Positions 18,076 through 26,872 of a DNA stretch of 64,000 nucleotides are shown here, piece by piece. The first letter of the stretch is position 1, and the number at the start of each line of letters is the position of its first letter. The stretch lies in NCBI RefSeq assembly GCF_041734645.1, contig NZ_CP162010.1, positions 744,001 through 808,000 of the forward strand, written 5' to 3'. Origin of the DNA: Rodentibacter sp901420285 (GTDB taxonomy: Bacteria; Pseudomonadota; Gammaproteobacteria; Enterobacterales; Pasteurellaceae). The notes beneath the pieces were generated by a model. It worked only from the letters and a program-made list of their open reading frames with translations, ran no database searches and was not told the origin of the DNA. A program made the translations under genes and the position numbers.

Positions 18076-18879
18076 ATGAAATTTTCAGTTTTAATGTCCT
18101 TATATATTAAGGAAAATCCGGAGTATTTAAGAGCGTGTTTTGCAAGCCTTGTAGCGCAAACCCGTCCGGCGGATGAGATTGTGTTGGTATTTGACGGCGC
18201 GGTTACGCCGGAATTAGAAGCCGTGGTTGACGAATTTGAATCTCAATTACCGTTAAAATTGGTTAAATTGCCGCAAAATCTTGGCTTAGGTAAAGCGCTA
18301 AATGAAGGCTTGCTGCATTGTTCCTACGATTGGGTATTTCGCATGGATACCGATGATATTTGTGTGCCGGAACGTTTTGAAAAACAAACGGCATTTATTA
18401 ATGCCCATCCTGATACGATTATTTTTGGCGGGCAAATCGTCGAATTCGGCCAGAATATAAATGATATTGTTGCCTATCGTAATGTGCCAACTGATGCGGT
18501 GTCCATTGTGAAGTTCACTCGGAAACGTTGTCCGTTTAACCATATGACGGTGGCGTATCAAAAGAATGCGGTGCTTGATTGCGGTGGCTATGAAGATTTG
18601 CAAGAAGATTATTACTTGTGGATAAAACTTATAGCCAAAAAACAGCAAGTGGCAAATTTACCGGATATTCTCGTTTATGCTCGCGTTGGAAACGGTATGG
18701 TAGGGCGTCGGCGCGGTTTAAATCATGCCAAAGCCGAGTGGCGTTTGTTTAAATTAAAATATCGTCTCGGTATTCAAGGATTCGTATCGGGTTTATTCAC
18801 TTTTGCTCTGCGATCCGCCTCTCGTTTACTGCCGACCGCTTTATTGAAAGCGATTTATAACAAGTTTTTGAGAAAATAG
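18076..18879 (+). CDS. Glycosyltransferase family 2 (AmsE-like)
   Basis: A 267-residue GT2 enzyme with KFSVLMSLYIKENPEYLRAC at the N-terminus and the DTDD metal motif (WVFRMDTDDICVPERFEKQ), similar in layout to amylovoran AmsE-like transferases. It starts 28 bases after the previous gene behind AGAAGGAAAA. A repeat copy at 18564-18574 encodes KNAVL. It is the last gene of the cluster before uvrC. Confidence 0.88.
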   Translation: MKFSVLMSLYIKENPEYLRACFASLVAQTRPADEIVLVFDGAVTPELEAVVDEFESQLPLKLVKLPQNLGLGKALNEGLLHCSYDWVFRMDTDDICVPERFEKQTAFINAHPDTIIFGGQIVEFGQNINDIVAYRNVPTDAVSIVKFTRKRCPFNHMTVAYQKNAVLDCGGYEDLQEDYYLWIKLIAKKQQVANLPDILVYARVGNGMVGRRRGLNHAKAEWRLFKLKYRLGIQGFVSGLFTFALRSASRLLPTALLKAIYNKFLRK

Positions 18880-18979
18880 ATTGCTGTTTCTCTCACCGGA
18901 AAGTCGTTCGAATAAGGAACCACTAAATGCGTTTCTTGCTTGTTTGAATATAACGCTACTTCATTAAATTTTATTTTTC

Positions 18980-20806
18980 ATGTTCGATTCAAAAAAATTC
19001 CTCGCAGATGTTTCTCATGAGCCCGGTGTTTATCGTATGTATGACGATAAGGAGCAAGTGATCTATGTAGGCAAGGCGAAGGATTTAAAGAAACGTTTGT
19101 CGAGTTATTTTCGCGCCAACCTTAGTAGCAAGAAAACCGAGGCGTTGGTGGCGTCGATTCATCATATTGATACGACGATTACTTCTAGCGAAACGGAAGC
19201 TTTGTTGCTCGAACATAATTTCATCAAACTTTATCAACCGCGCTACAACGTGTTATTGCGCGACGATAAATCCTATCCTTTTATTTTGCTCACTAAAGAA
19301 CGTCATCCGCGTATCGGCGCTTACCGTGGCGCAAAGAAAATTGCCGGTGAATATTTCGGGCCTTATCCCCATGCCGGTGCGGTGCGCGAGACATTGTCGC
19401 TATTACAAAAATTATTCCCTGTGCGTCAGTGTGAAAATTCAGTTTATGCCAATCGTTCACGCCCTTGTCTACAATATCAAATTGGACGCTGCTCCGCGCC
19501 TTGCGTATCGGGTTATGTGACGGATGAAGAATATAATCAGCAAGTGGAACTCGCGCGTTTATTTTTGCAAGGCAAAGATCAGCAAGTGTTGGATTATTTA
19601 ATCGACAAAATGGAACGCGCGAGTCGCGAATTGGATTTTGAGCAGGCGGCGCGTTATCGCGATCAAATCCAAGCCGTGCGCTCAGTGACTGAAAAACAAT
19701 TTGTCGCCAACGAACGTTTGGACGATATGGATATTATGTCTATTGCCTATCAACACGGCTTAGCGTGCGTGCAAGTGATGTTTATTCGTCAAGGCAAAGT
19801 ATTGGGTAATCGCAGTTATTTTCCAAAAGTACCGGCAAATACGGATCTTTCCGAACTGACCGAAACCTTCGTGGGGCAATTTTATCTGCAAGGACATCAA
19901 GGACGAAGCATTCCGAATACTATTATTGTGGATCGTAAACTCAGTGCAAAAGCCGAGTTAGAGCAACTTCTGACGGAACAAGCAGGACGAAAAGTGATGA
20001 TTCAAGAAAGCGTGAAAGGTGATAAAAGCAAATATCTACAATTAGCGCAAGTGAATGCCAAAGCGGCGCTGGTGACTCAACTTAAACAGTCTTCACGCAT
20101 GTCCGAACGTTATCAAGCCTTATGCGAATTGCTCGATATGGCGGAAATTAAGCGCATGGAATGTTTCGATATTAGTCATACTATGGGCAGCCAAACCGTG
20201 GCTTCTTGCGTAGTGTTTAACCAAGAAGGCCCGCTGAAATCTGATTATCGCCGTTTCAATATCGAAGGCATCACCGGCGGCGATGACTATGCGGCGATGG
20301 AGCAGGCGTTAAAAAAACGTTATGACCGAGAGTTGGAAGAGGAGAAAATTCCTGACGTCATTTTTATCGACGGCGGCAAAGGGCAGCTTAATCGTGCCTT
20401 GGCTGTATTTCGCAGACTCAACGTAAAATGGGACAAAAGCCGACCACACTTAATTGGCGTAGCGAAAGGCGTGGATCGTCGTGCCGGTCAAGAAATACTG
20501 ATTATCAGTAAACAAAACCGTGAAATTCATTTGCCGGACGACAGCCTTGCGTTGCATTTGATTCAGCATATTCGCGACGAAAGCCACAATCACGCCATCA
20601 GCGGGCATCGTAAAAAACGCCAAAAAGCCTTTACTCAAAGCGGTTTGGAAACTATTGAAGGCGTAGGTGCCAAACGTCGCCAAGCATTGCTGAAATATCT
20701 CGGTGGCTTGCAAGGAGTGAAAAATGCGACATTGGATGAAATTGCTTCCGTGCCGGGTATTTCGCGTAAACTGGCGGAAACGATTTTTGAAACACTCCGA
20801 AGTTAA
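18980..20806 (+). CDS. uvrC: Excinuclease ABC subunit C
   Basis: A 608-residue UvrC that makes both incisions in nucleotide excision repair. Domains in order: GIY-YIG nuclease (GVYRMYD...VIYVGKAKDLKKRL, about residues 15-95), the UVR motif (ELDFEQAARYRDQI near 205-240), the RNase H-like second nuclease (FDISHTMG...VFIDGGKGQL) and C-terminal helix-hairpin-helix motifs (IEGVGAKRRQALL, SVPGISRKLAE). The length matches E. coli UvrC (610). The upstream ribosome site is poor. Confidence 0.97.
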   Translation: MFDSKKFLADVSHEPGVYRMYDDKEQVIYVGKAKDLKKRLSSYFRANLSSKKTEALVASIHHIDTTITSSETEALLLEHNFIKLYQPRYNVLLRDDKSYPFILLTKERHPRIGAYRGAKKIAGEYFGPYPHAGAVRETLSLLQKLFPVRQCENSVYANRSRPCLQYQIGRCSAPCVSGYVTDEEYNQQVELARLFLQGKDQQVLDYLIDKMERASRELDFEQAARYRDQIQAVRSVTEKQFVANERLDDMDIMSIAYQHGLACVQVMFIRQGKVLGNRSYFPKVPANTDLSELTETFVGQFYLQGHQGRSIPNTIIVDRKLSAKAELEQLLTEQAGRKVMIQESVKGDKSKYLQLAQVNAKAALVTQLKQSSRMSERYQALCELLDMAEIKRMECFDISHTMGSQTVASCVVFNQEGPLKSDYRRFNIEGITGGDDYAAMEQALKKRYDRELEEEKIPDVIFIDGGKGQLNRALAVFRRLNVKWDKSRPHLIGVAKGVDRRAGQEILIISKQNREIHLPDDSLALHLIQHIRDESHNHAISGHRKKRQKAFTQSGLETIEGVGAKRRQALLKYLGGLQGVKNATLDEIASVPGISRKLAETIFETLRS

Positions 20807-20899
20807 TTTTAAGTCATTGGCAAACGGCTCAAATTTGTTATTTATTTTCTTTGAATTTCTGACCATAATACCGGCTATTTTTTTCAAAAAGGATTTTTT

Positions 20900-23182
20900 A
20901 TGAACATTCGTCAACTCATCAAACAGCACCGCATTGAACGCCTATTCCAGCAAGGCACTTTCGGCATTGAAAAAGAAAGCCAGCGCGTTTATGCGGACGG
21001 CTCGATCGTCACAACGGAACATCCAAAGACGTTTGGTAATCGCAGTTTTCACCCTTATATTCAAACGGATTTTGCTGAAAGTCAGTTAGAATTAATCACA
21101 CCACCGACAAAATCTTTAGAAGACACTATGCGTTGGCTTTCCGCAATTCATGAAGTCGTATTGCGTAGTTTGCCGGAAGACGAATATATTTTCCCGCTCA
21201 GTATGCCTGCCGGTTTGCCGCCGGAAGAACAAATTAAAGTCGCGCAATTAGAGAATCCGGAAGATGTGGCTTACCGCGAATATTTGGTGAAAAGTTACGG
21301 CAAATATAAACAAATGGTGAGCGGTATTCACTACAATTTCCAACTTGATCCGTCTGCCGTTAAAGCGCTTTTTGAGGCGCAAACGGAAGAAAAAAATTTG
21401 TTCAACTTCCAGAATAATTTATACCTGAAAATTGCTAAAAATTTTCTACGCTATCAATGGATCTTGCTGTATTTACTTGCCGCCACGCCGACTGTGGACG
21501 AAAATTATTTTCGTGAGGGTTCGCCGCTGCGTCCACAACAATATGTGCGTAGCTTGCGTTCCAGTCCCTTTGGTTATGTGAACGATCCGGAAATTAAAGT
21601 CTCTTTTGATAGCCTGGAAGCCTATGTTGACAGTCTTGAGCATTGGGTGAACAGTGGTAAGTTAATCGCTGAAAAAGAATTTTATTCAAATGTCCGCTTA
21701 CGTGGCGCGAAAAAAGCACGCGATTTATTGCAAAGCGGCATCCAATATCTTGAATTCCGTTTGTTTGATCTCAATCCCTTTGCCGCTTGCGGTCTTCTTT
21801 TAGAAGACGCCAAATTTATTCATTATTTCATTTTATTAATGGCGTGGTTAGAGGATACAGCGGATCAGGACGCGATAGAACTGGGTAAAGGACGTCTTGC
21901 GGAAGTGGCGTGGGAAGATCCGTTGGCGCAAAGCGCGTATTCGGTGGAAGGCGAGCTAGTACTTTTTGAGATGCTTGAAATGCTTGAAGAACTGCAAGCC
22001 GATGATGGAATTAAGGCGATTGTAAGGGAAAAATTCACGCAATTTGCCGAACCGTGGAAAACTGTTTGCGCGAATGTCGTGGTTGCTATTGAGAAAGCGG
22101 GCGGTTATCAGCAATTAGGCGCGGATATTGCAAAAGGCAATAAACTTCTTGCTTTTGAGCGTTTCTATGCCTTGTCTGCATTCGATAATATGGAACTTTC
22201 TACCCAAGCATTGATGTTCGATGCGATCCAAAAAGGCTTAAAGATCGAAATTTTAGACGAGCGCGATCAATTCCTAAGTCTGCAATACGGCGAGCATTTG
22301 GAATATGTGAAAAACGGTAATATGACTTCGCACGATAGCTACATTTCGCCGCTAATTATGGAAAATAAAGTGGTGACTAAAAAGGTATTGGCAAAAGCCG
22401 GTTTTAACGTGCCGCAAAGCATGGAGTTTAACGATGTGCAAACTGCGGTGGAGAATTTTCCGCTATTTGACGGTCGCGCGGTAGTGATTAAACCGAAATC
22501 CACTAATTTCGGCTTGGGCATTACCATTTTTCAACAAGGCGTGCAAAATCGCGAAGACTTCGCCAAAGCGGTGGAAATTGCCTTCCGTGAAGATAAAGAA
22601 ATTATGGTAGAAGATTATTTGATCGGCACCGAATATCGTTTCTTCGTATTAGGCGATAAAACCTTGGCGGTATTATTACGTGTGCCGGCAAATGTTATTG
22701 GCGACGGTGAACATACAATTAAACAATTGGTGGCGATGAAAAATGCTGATCCGTTGCGCGGTGATGGTAGTCGCACGCCGTTGAAGAAAATCGCCTTGGG
22801 GGATATTGAAGAATTGCAGTTAAAAGAGCAAGGTTTCACACCAATCTCCATTCCGCCGAGAGATGTTATTGTTCAGTTGCGTGCGAATTCGAATATCAGC
22901 ACCGGCGGTGACTCGATTGATATGACTGATCAAATGCACGAAAGCTACAAACAACTTGCTGTCGATATTAGTAAAGCAATGGGCGCGGCAGTGTGTGGCG
23001 TGGATTTGATTATTCCCGATTTAACCAAACCGGCTCAGCCGAATTTGCAGTCTTGGGGCGTCATTGAAGCCAATTTTAATCCGATGATGATGATGCATAT
23101 TTTCCCGTATGCGGGGGAAAGTCGTCGAGTAACGTTGGACGTCATTAGTATGTTATTTCCGGAACTGCCGTTGTATCGTTAA
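20900..23182 (+). CDS. gshF: Bifunctional glutathione synthetase GshF (GshAB)
   Basis: A 760-residue fusion that makes glutathione in two steps: an N-terminal gamma-glutamylcysteine ligase (about 1-470, with GTFGIEKESQRV) and a C-terminal ATP-grasp domain (about 490-760, with VVIKPKSTNFGLGITIF and MVEDYLIGTEYRFFVLG). This fusion is known from Pasteurella and some Gram-positive bacteria. A ribosome site AAGGA precedes the ATG. A repeat copy at 20925-20938, just after the start, encodes KQHRIERL. A strong terminator follows. Confidence 0.97.
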   Translation: MNIRQLIKQHRIERLFQQGTFGIEKESQRVYADGSIVTTEHPKTFGNRSFHPYIQTDFAESQLELITPPTKSLEDTMRWLSAIHEVVLRSLPEDEYIFPLSMPAGLPPEEQIKVAQLENPEDVAYREYLVKSYGKYKQMVSGIHYNFQLDPSAVKALFEAQTEEKNLFNFQNNLYLKIAKNFLRYQWILLYLLAATPTVDENYFREGSPLRPQQYVRSLRSSPFGYVNDPEIKVSFDSLEAYVDSLEHWVNSGKLIAEKEFYSNVRLRGAKKARDLLQSGIQYLEFRLFDLNPFAACGLLLEDAKFIHYFILLMAWLEDTADQDAIELGKGRLAEVAWEDPLAQSAYSVEGELVLFEMLEMLEELQADDGIKAIVREKFTQFAEPWKTVCANVVVAIEKAGGYQQLGADIAKGNKLLAFERFYALSAFDNMELSTQALMFDAIQKGLKIEILDERDQFLSLQYGEHLEYVKNGNMTSHDSYISPLIMENKVVTKKVLAKAGFNVPQSMEFNDVQTAVENFPLFDGRAVVIKPKSTNFGLGITIFQQGVQNREDFAKAVEIAFREDKEIMVEDYLIGTEYRFFVLGDKTLAVLLRVPANVIGDGEHTIKQLVAMKNADPLRGDGSRTPLKKIALGDIEELQLKEQGFTPISIPPRDVIVQLRANSNISTGGDSIDMTDQMHESYKQLAVDISKAMGAAVCGVDLIIPDLTKPAQPNLQSWGVIEANFNPMMMMHIFPYAGESRRVTLDVISMLFPELPLYR

Positions 23183-23201
23183 AACTGGCTAAGCAGAATC
23201 G

Positions 23202-23237
23202 AAATTCGCTCTTTCGTTTGAAAGAGCGAATTTTTTT
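23202..23237 (+). terminator. Terminator after gshF
   Basis: A perfect 13-base stem AAATTCGCTCTTT / AAAGAGCGAATTT with a 6-base loop, followed by a run of T, lies 20 bases after the gshF stop. Confidence 0.92.
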
Positions 23238-23304
23238 ATCGAAAATTAATGGCCGGTGCACGATTTATGCAGAAATAAATGCCCGACATAAGATTTAGCA
23301 AGGG

Positions 23305-23440
23305 TTCAATGCGGTGCTCTGAGAAGGGTTCAATGCGGTGCTCTGGGAAGAGTTCAATGCGGTGCTCTGAGAAGAGTTCAATGCGGTGCTCTGGAAAGAG
23401 TTCAATGCGGTGCTCTGAGAAAAGAGTTCAATGCCGTACC
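23305..23440. repeat. Tandem array of a 24-base unit carrying the dispersed repeat
   Basis: Five exact copies of TTCAATGCGGTGCT start at 23305, 23329, 23353, 23377 and 23401, each followed by a 10-base spacer of the type CTGAGAAGAG; the fifth spacer is 12 bases. A sixth, degenerate copy (TTCAATGCCGTACC) starts at 23427. The array sits between the gshF terminator and the 3' end of the minus-strand DUF1919 gene. Read on the minus strand it stays open as repeated SQSTALNS, because the unit is exactly eight codons. That frame begins inside DUF1919 in another frame and is probably not translated. Confidence 0.95.
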
Positions 23441-23448
23441 GCATGAAG

Positions 23449-24075
23449 TTATTTGCCATTAAACCACGCCACATAATCGAATTGATCATAATATTTCACG
23501 CCATTCCACCCGGAAAAGGTAAACAAATCGCCTACTTGGTTTTGTTTTTCAAAACCTTTGATATAAAACGCGGATTTAAATTCGGGATAAGGTTTGCGAG
23601 TGAACACCACTTTATTTTTGAAGGGCAGTTGATCGAAGGCGGCTAAATCTTCATAAGCGATGCCTTGCGCATCGTCTTTGTCGGTCATCATGATAAACAG
23701 ATTATCCAAATTCATTCGGGCGGAACGCGCCAGCCATTTTTGTTGGGCTTCTTGACTGTTGCGATAGTGCATAAAGTGAACTTTAAGATCGGCTAATTTT
23801 GCGACGGGATAAGGTTTCTCTGATTGGATAAAGGTGAGCGATTGTCGTTGATAAAATTCGATATTTTGCAGGTAACGAACGAAATCGTTCGGGCTTAAGT
23901 AGAGATTTACGAACGGTGAGTTAAACGGTTCATTTAAATCGTGCAGAATAAACGCGCCCACACAATTGGCGGAAATTACCGTCATGCCGTGATTTTGTAA
24001 ACGAGATTTGAGTCGGCGATTGATAAATATTCTTTGTATTTTGTTGATCGCGCTTCTGATTTTTGATAACAGCAT
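23449..24075 (-). CDS. DUF1919 family protein, likely in surface-glycan synthesis
   Basis: A 208-residue protein resembling the DUF1919 (exopolysaccharide biosynthesis-like) family. Seen are ISANCVGAFILHDL near the N-terminus, SPFVNLYLSPNDFVRYL, VHFMHYRNSQEAQQKWLAR and DLFTFSGWNGVKYYDQFDYVAWFNG at the C-terminus. Relatives lie in capsule or LOS loci, but the reaction is not known. It stands alone here, with AGGAGG before its start. Its stop abuts the 24-base repeat array, so a frameshift near the end would add STALN repeats. Confidence 0.75.
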   Translation of the reverse strand: MLLSKIRSAINKIQRIFINRRLKSRLQNHGMTVISANCVGAFILHDLNEPFNSPFVNLYLSPNDFVRYLQNIEFYQRQSLTFIQSEKPYPVAKLADLKVHFMHYRNSQEAQQKWLARSARMNLDNLFIMMTDKDDAQGIAYEDLAAFDQLPFKNKVVFTRKPYPEFKSAFYIKGFEKQNQVGDLFTFSGWNGVKYYDQFDYVAWFNGK

Positions 24076-24154
24076 AATTCCTCCTAGGGGGCGCTATCCT
24101 ATCGCTTTTTACCCGTCTAATTCAATGATTAATTTTGTTACGAATTGGTGAAAA

Positions 24155-24170
24155 TTTGAGGTTTATCACA
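24155..24170. promoter_or_regulatory. Possible CRP site upstream of maeB
   Basis: TTTGA-GGTTTA-TCACA matches the TGTGA-N6-TCACA pattern with one mismatch. It lies 92 bases before the maeB start, and a TATAAT sequence follows at 24192-24197. Function is inferred from the pattern only. Confidence 0.4.
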
Positions 24171-24261
24171 AATTTGGGCTGTAAAAATAAGTATAATCGG
24201 TGCGTTTTTTCAGTCTGATTCTTCATAATCAAGTTTTATTTCACTAGAACGGAGTACTTAT

Positions 24262-26532
24262 ATGAGCGAACAATTACGTAAAGCCGCATTGGATTTTCAC
24301 GAGTTCCCCATTCCGGGAAAAATCGAAGTTACCCCGACCAAATCACTGGCGACGCAGCGTGATTTGGCGCTCGCTTATTCTCCCGGGGTAGCGGAACCTT
24401 GTTTAGAAATCGAAAAAGATCCGCAAGCTTCTTATAAATACACGGCGCGTGGTAATTTGGTCGCGGTGATCTCAAACGGTTCGGCCGTGTTGGGATTGGG
24501 CAATATCGGAGCGCTTGCCGGTAAGCCGGTTATGGAAGGAAAAGGCGTATTATTTAAAAAATTCGCGGGCATTAACGTATTTGATATTGAAGTGAATGAA
24601 CATGACCCGGATAAATTAATCGATATTATTGCCTCTCTTGAACCAACTTTCGGCGGGATCAATTTGGAAGATATTAAAGCACCGGAGTGTTTTTATATCG
24701 AACAAAAATTGCGCGAGCGAATGAATATTCCGGTTTTTCATGATGACCAACACGGTACGGCGATTATCAGTGCAGCCGCGATTATTAACGCATTACGTAT
24801 CGTCGGCAAGGAAATTGAAAAGGTACGCTTGGTGGCGTCCGGAGCGGGGGCGGCCTCTATCGCTTGCTTGAATTTATTATTATCCCTCGGTATGAAACGT
24901 GAAAATATCACCGTTTGTGACTCAAAAGGAGTGGTATATAAAAATCGTGATGAGCGTATGGATCAAACCAAAAAGAATTACGCGATTGATGACAATGGCT
25001 GGCGTACCTTGTCGGATGCCATTCCAAATGCGGATATTTTTCTTGGCTGTTCGGCAGCGGGTGCATTAACGCAAGATATGGTAAAAACCATGGCGGCACA
25101 CCCGATTATTTTGGCACTGGCAAATCCTAACCCGGAAATAACTCCGCCTGAAGTGAAAGCGGTTCGCCCTGACGCAATTGTGTGTACCGGCCGTTCTGAT
25201 TACCCAAATCAAGTTAATAATGTACTTTGTTTCCCATTTATTTTCCGCGGTGCATTGGATGTGGGGGCAACAGCTATCAACGAAGAAATGAAGCGTGCGG
25301 CAGTTTATGCTATTGCGGATCTTGCCCTAGAAGAACAAAACGAAGTGGTAACTTCGGCTTACGGTGGTGAGGGCGCTACTTTTGGCGCAGATTATATTAT
25401 TCCGCGTCCGTTTGATCCGCGTCTAATCGTCCGCATTGCACCGGCTGTTGCAAAAGCGGCAATGGAATCCGGTGTAGCGGCTCGTCCAATTTCAGATTGG
25501 AACGAATATATTGAGAAATTAACCCAATTTGTTTATAAAACCAGCCTTTTTATGCGGCCGATTTTCAATCAGGCCAAACAAGCTCCGCAACGTATTATTA
25601 TTGCCGAAGGGGAAGAGGCCAATGCGTTGCACGCGACGCAAGAAGTGATTTCTATGGGCTTGGCCAAACCGATTTTAATTGGTCGCCAATCTGTTATTGA
25701 AGCGAAAATTAAAAAATTGGGCTTGCGTTTACAAGCCGCTGTGGATTTTGAGATTGTCGACAATGAAAATAACCCGCGTTACGAAGAGTGTTGGAAACAT
25801 TATTACGAATTAACGAAACGTAAAGGAATCACTCAGGCGGTCGCAAAACGTGTGGCGCGTTCTAATACGACCGTATTAGCTTCGACTTTAGTAAGCCTTG
25901 GTTATGCTGACGGATTAGTTTGTGGTTTATTTGGTTCTTACGGCAAACATTTAGCCTCAATTCAAGACATTATCGGTTTAAAAGACGGTGTGAAAGTACC
26001 GGCAACCTTGCAAAGCCTTGTGTTACCAAGCGGCAACGTATTTTTAACGGATACGCACGTAAATACGGATCCGAATGCGGAGGAACTGGCAGAAATTACC
26101 TTAATGGCGGCGGAAGAGGTCCATCGTTTTGGTATTGAACCGGCAGTGGCGTTGCTTTCCCATTCTAACTATGGCTCATCGAATGAGCTTGGCGCGCCTA
26201 AAATGCGTGAAGTTTTAGACTTGGTTAAGGCACGCAATCCTCAATTGATGATTGACGGTGAAATGCGTGGTGATTTGGCTATGAATGAAGCGCATCGTCG
26301 TGAAATTATGCCGGACAGTCCGCTCAAAGGCTCTGCCAACTTGCTAGTGTTTCCGAATTTAAGTGCGGCTCGTATTAGTTATAGCTTACTCCGCGGCACT
26401 ACAACGGCAATTACTATCGGGCCGATTCTTATGGGCGTGAATAAATCCGCACATATTTTAAATCCAAGCGCTTCTGTCCGTCGCATTATTAATATGATTG
26501 CGTATGCAGCGGTTAAAGCGCAACAAGACTAG
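24262..26532 (+). CDS. maeB: NADP-dependent malic enzyme MaeB
   Basis: A 756-residue malic enzyme converting malate to pyruvate and CO2 with NADP. The N-terminal catalytic part (about 1-430) shows SLATQRDLALAYSPGVAEPC, FHDDQHGTAII and VASGAGAASIACLNLLL. The C-terminal part (about 430-756) is the phosphotransacetylase-like domain typical of MaeB, with FPNLSAARISYSLLRG near the end. The length is right for the family. ACGGAG precedes the ATG. It is a single-gene unit between the DUF1919 gene and the IS remnant. Confidence 0.96.
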   Translation: MSEQLRKAALDFHEFPIPGKIEVTPTKSLATQRDLALAYSPGVAEPCLEIEKDPQASYKYTARGNLVAVISNGSAVLGLGNIGALAGKPVMEGKGVLFKKFAGINVFDIEVNEHDPDKLIDIIASLEPTFGGINLEDIKAPECFYIEQKLRERMNIPVFHDDQHGTAIISAAAIINALRIVGKEIEKVRLVASGAGAASIACLNLLLSLGMKRENITVCDSKGVVYKNRDERMDQTKKNYAIDDNGWRTLSDAIPNADIFLGCSAAGALTQDMVKTMAAHPIILALANPNPEITPPEVKAVRPDAIVCTGRSDYPNQVNNVLCFPFIFRGALDVGATAINEEMKRAAVYAIADLALEEQNEVVTSAYGGEGATFGADYIIPRPFDPRLIVRIAPAVAKAAMESGVAARPISDWNEYIEKLTQFVYKTSLFMRPIFNQAKQAPQRIIIAEGEEANALHATQEVISMGLAKPILIGRQSVIEAKIKKLGLRLQAAVDFEIVDNENNPRYEECWKHYYELTKRKGITQAVAKRVARSNTTVLASTLVSLGYADGLVCGLFGSYGKHLASIQDIIGLKDGVKVPATLQSLVLPSGNVFLTDTHVNTDPNAEELAEITLMAAEEVHRFGIEPAVALLSHSNYGSSNELGAPKMREVLDLVKARNPQLMIDGEMRGDLAMNEAHRREIMPDSPLKGSANLLVFPNLSAARISYSLLRGTTTAITIGPILMGVNKSAHILNPSASVRRIINMIAYAAVKAQQD

Positions 26533-26562
26533 ATCTTTTAAAATGTAAAAAGAGCGAGCACT

Positions 26563-26735
26563 TGATCTGCGCCCAAAAGTTAGATGGTTATTTAAAGGAC
26601 TGTGTTCGATTTGTATCGGCTCAGTCCTTTTAATCTTAATTGGATTCGTTCTTCGTTATAGTAACTCGCATAATTCTTTATTGCCTTTTTTTGATAAATC
26701 CATTTTCACTAATAGGCATTGATAGCCAGGTATTT
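26563..26735 (-). pseudogene. IS3-family transposase C-terminal remnant
   Basis: On the minus strand a frame reads AIKNYASYYNEERIQLRLKG and then LS, the conserved C-terminal end of IS3-family OrfB transposases. After that the frame is shifted by one base, and RTQSFK followed by a stop is found in the next frame, as expected for the intact protein. The remnant ends at TGATCTGCGCCCAAAAGTTA (26563-26582), which looks like a terminal inverted repeat. A stem AAAGGACT / AGTCCTTT (26594-26630) lies within it. No start and no other end are visible, so this is dead. Confidence 0.72.
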
Positions 26736-26768
26736 GCAGAGGGAGTTTGGGAGGTTTTGAGAAGTATG

Positions 26769-26812
26769 AAAATAGCACCGCATTGAGCCAGGTTCAATGC
26801 GGTGCTATTTTT
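26769..26812. repeat. Inverted pair of the dispersed repeat (hairpin)
   Basis: AAAATAGCACCGCATTGA (26769-26786) faces TTCAATGCGGTGCTATTTTT (26793-26812) across a short loop, giving a long perfect stem ending in T residues. It could act as a terminator in either direction between the IS remnant and the mgl operon. The form matches paired uptake signals that serve as terminators in Haemophilus. Confidence 0.85.
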
Positions 26813-26828
26813 AGTGAAGAATTTTTTG

Positions 26829-26857
26829 CTAAAAAATCCCCCTTAAAACTAAGGGGG
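26829..26857 (-). terminator. Terminator of the mgl operon
   Basis: On the minus strand CCCCCTT and AAGGGGG form a 7-base stem with a 6-base loop, followed by ATTTTTT. It lies just after the mglC stop. Confidence 0.85.
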
Positions 26858-26872
26858 CGTGTAAAGATTTAT

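Noticed and set aside
23305..23440. CRISPR array
   Set aside because: The 24-base period is made of a 14-base repeat plus a 10-base, nearly identical spacer. CRISPR spacers are longer and unique, and no cas genes are near.
23295..23489. A 64-codon minus-strand frame rich in STALN repeats over the tandem array
   Set aside because: It starts inside DUF1919 in another frame, has no ribosome site of its own, and stays open only because the repeat unit is 24 bases. Not called as a gene.
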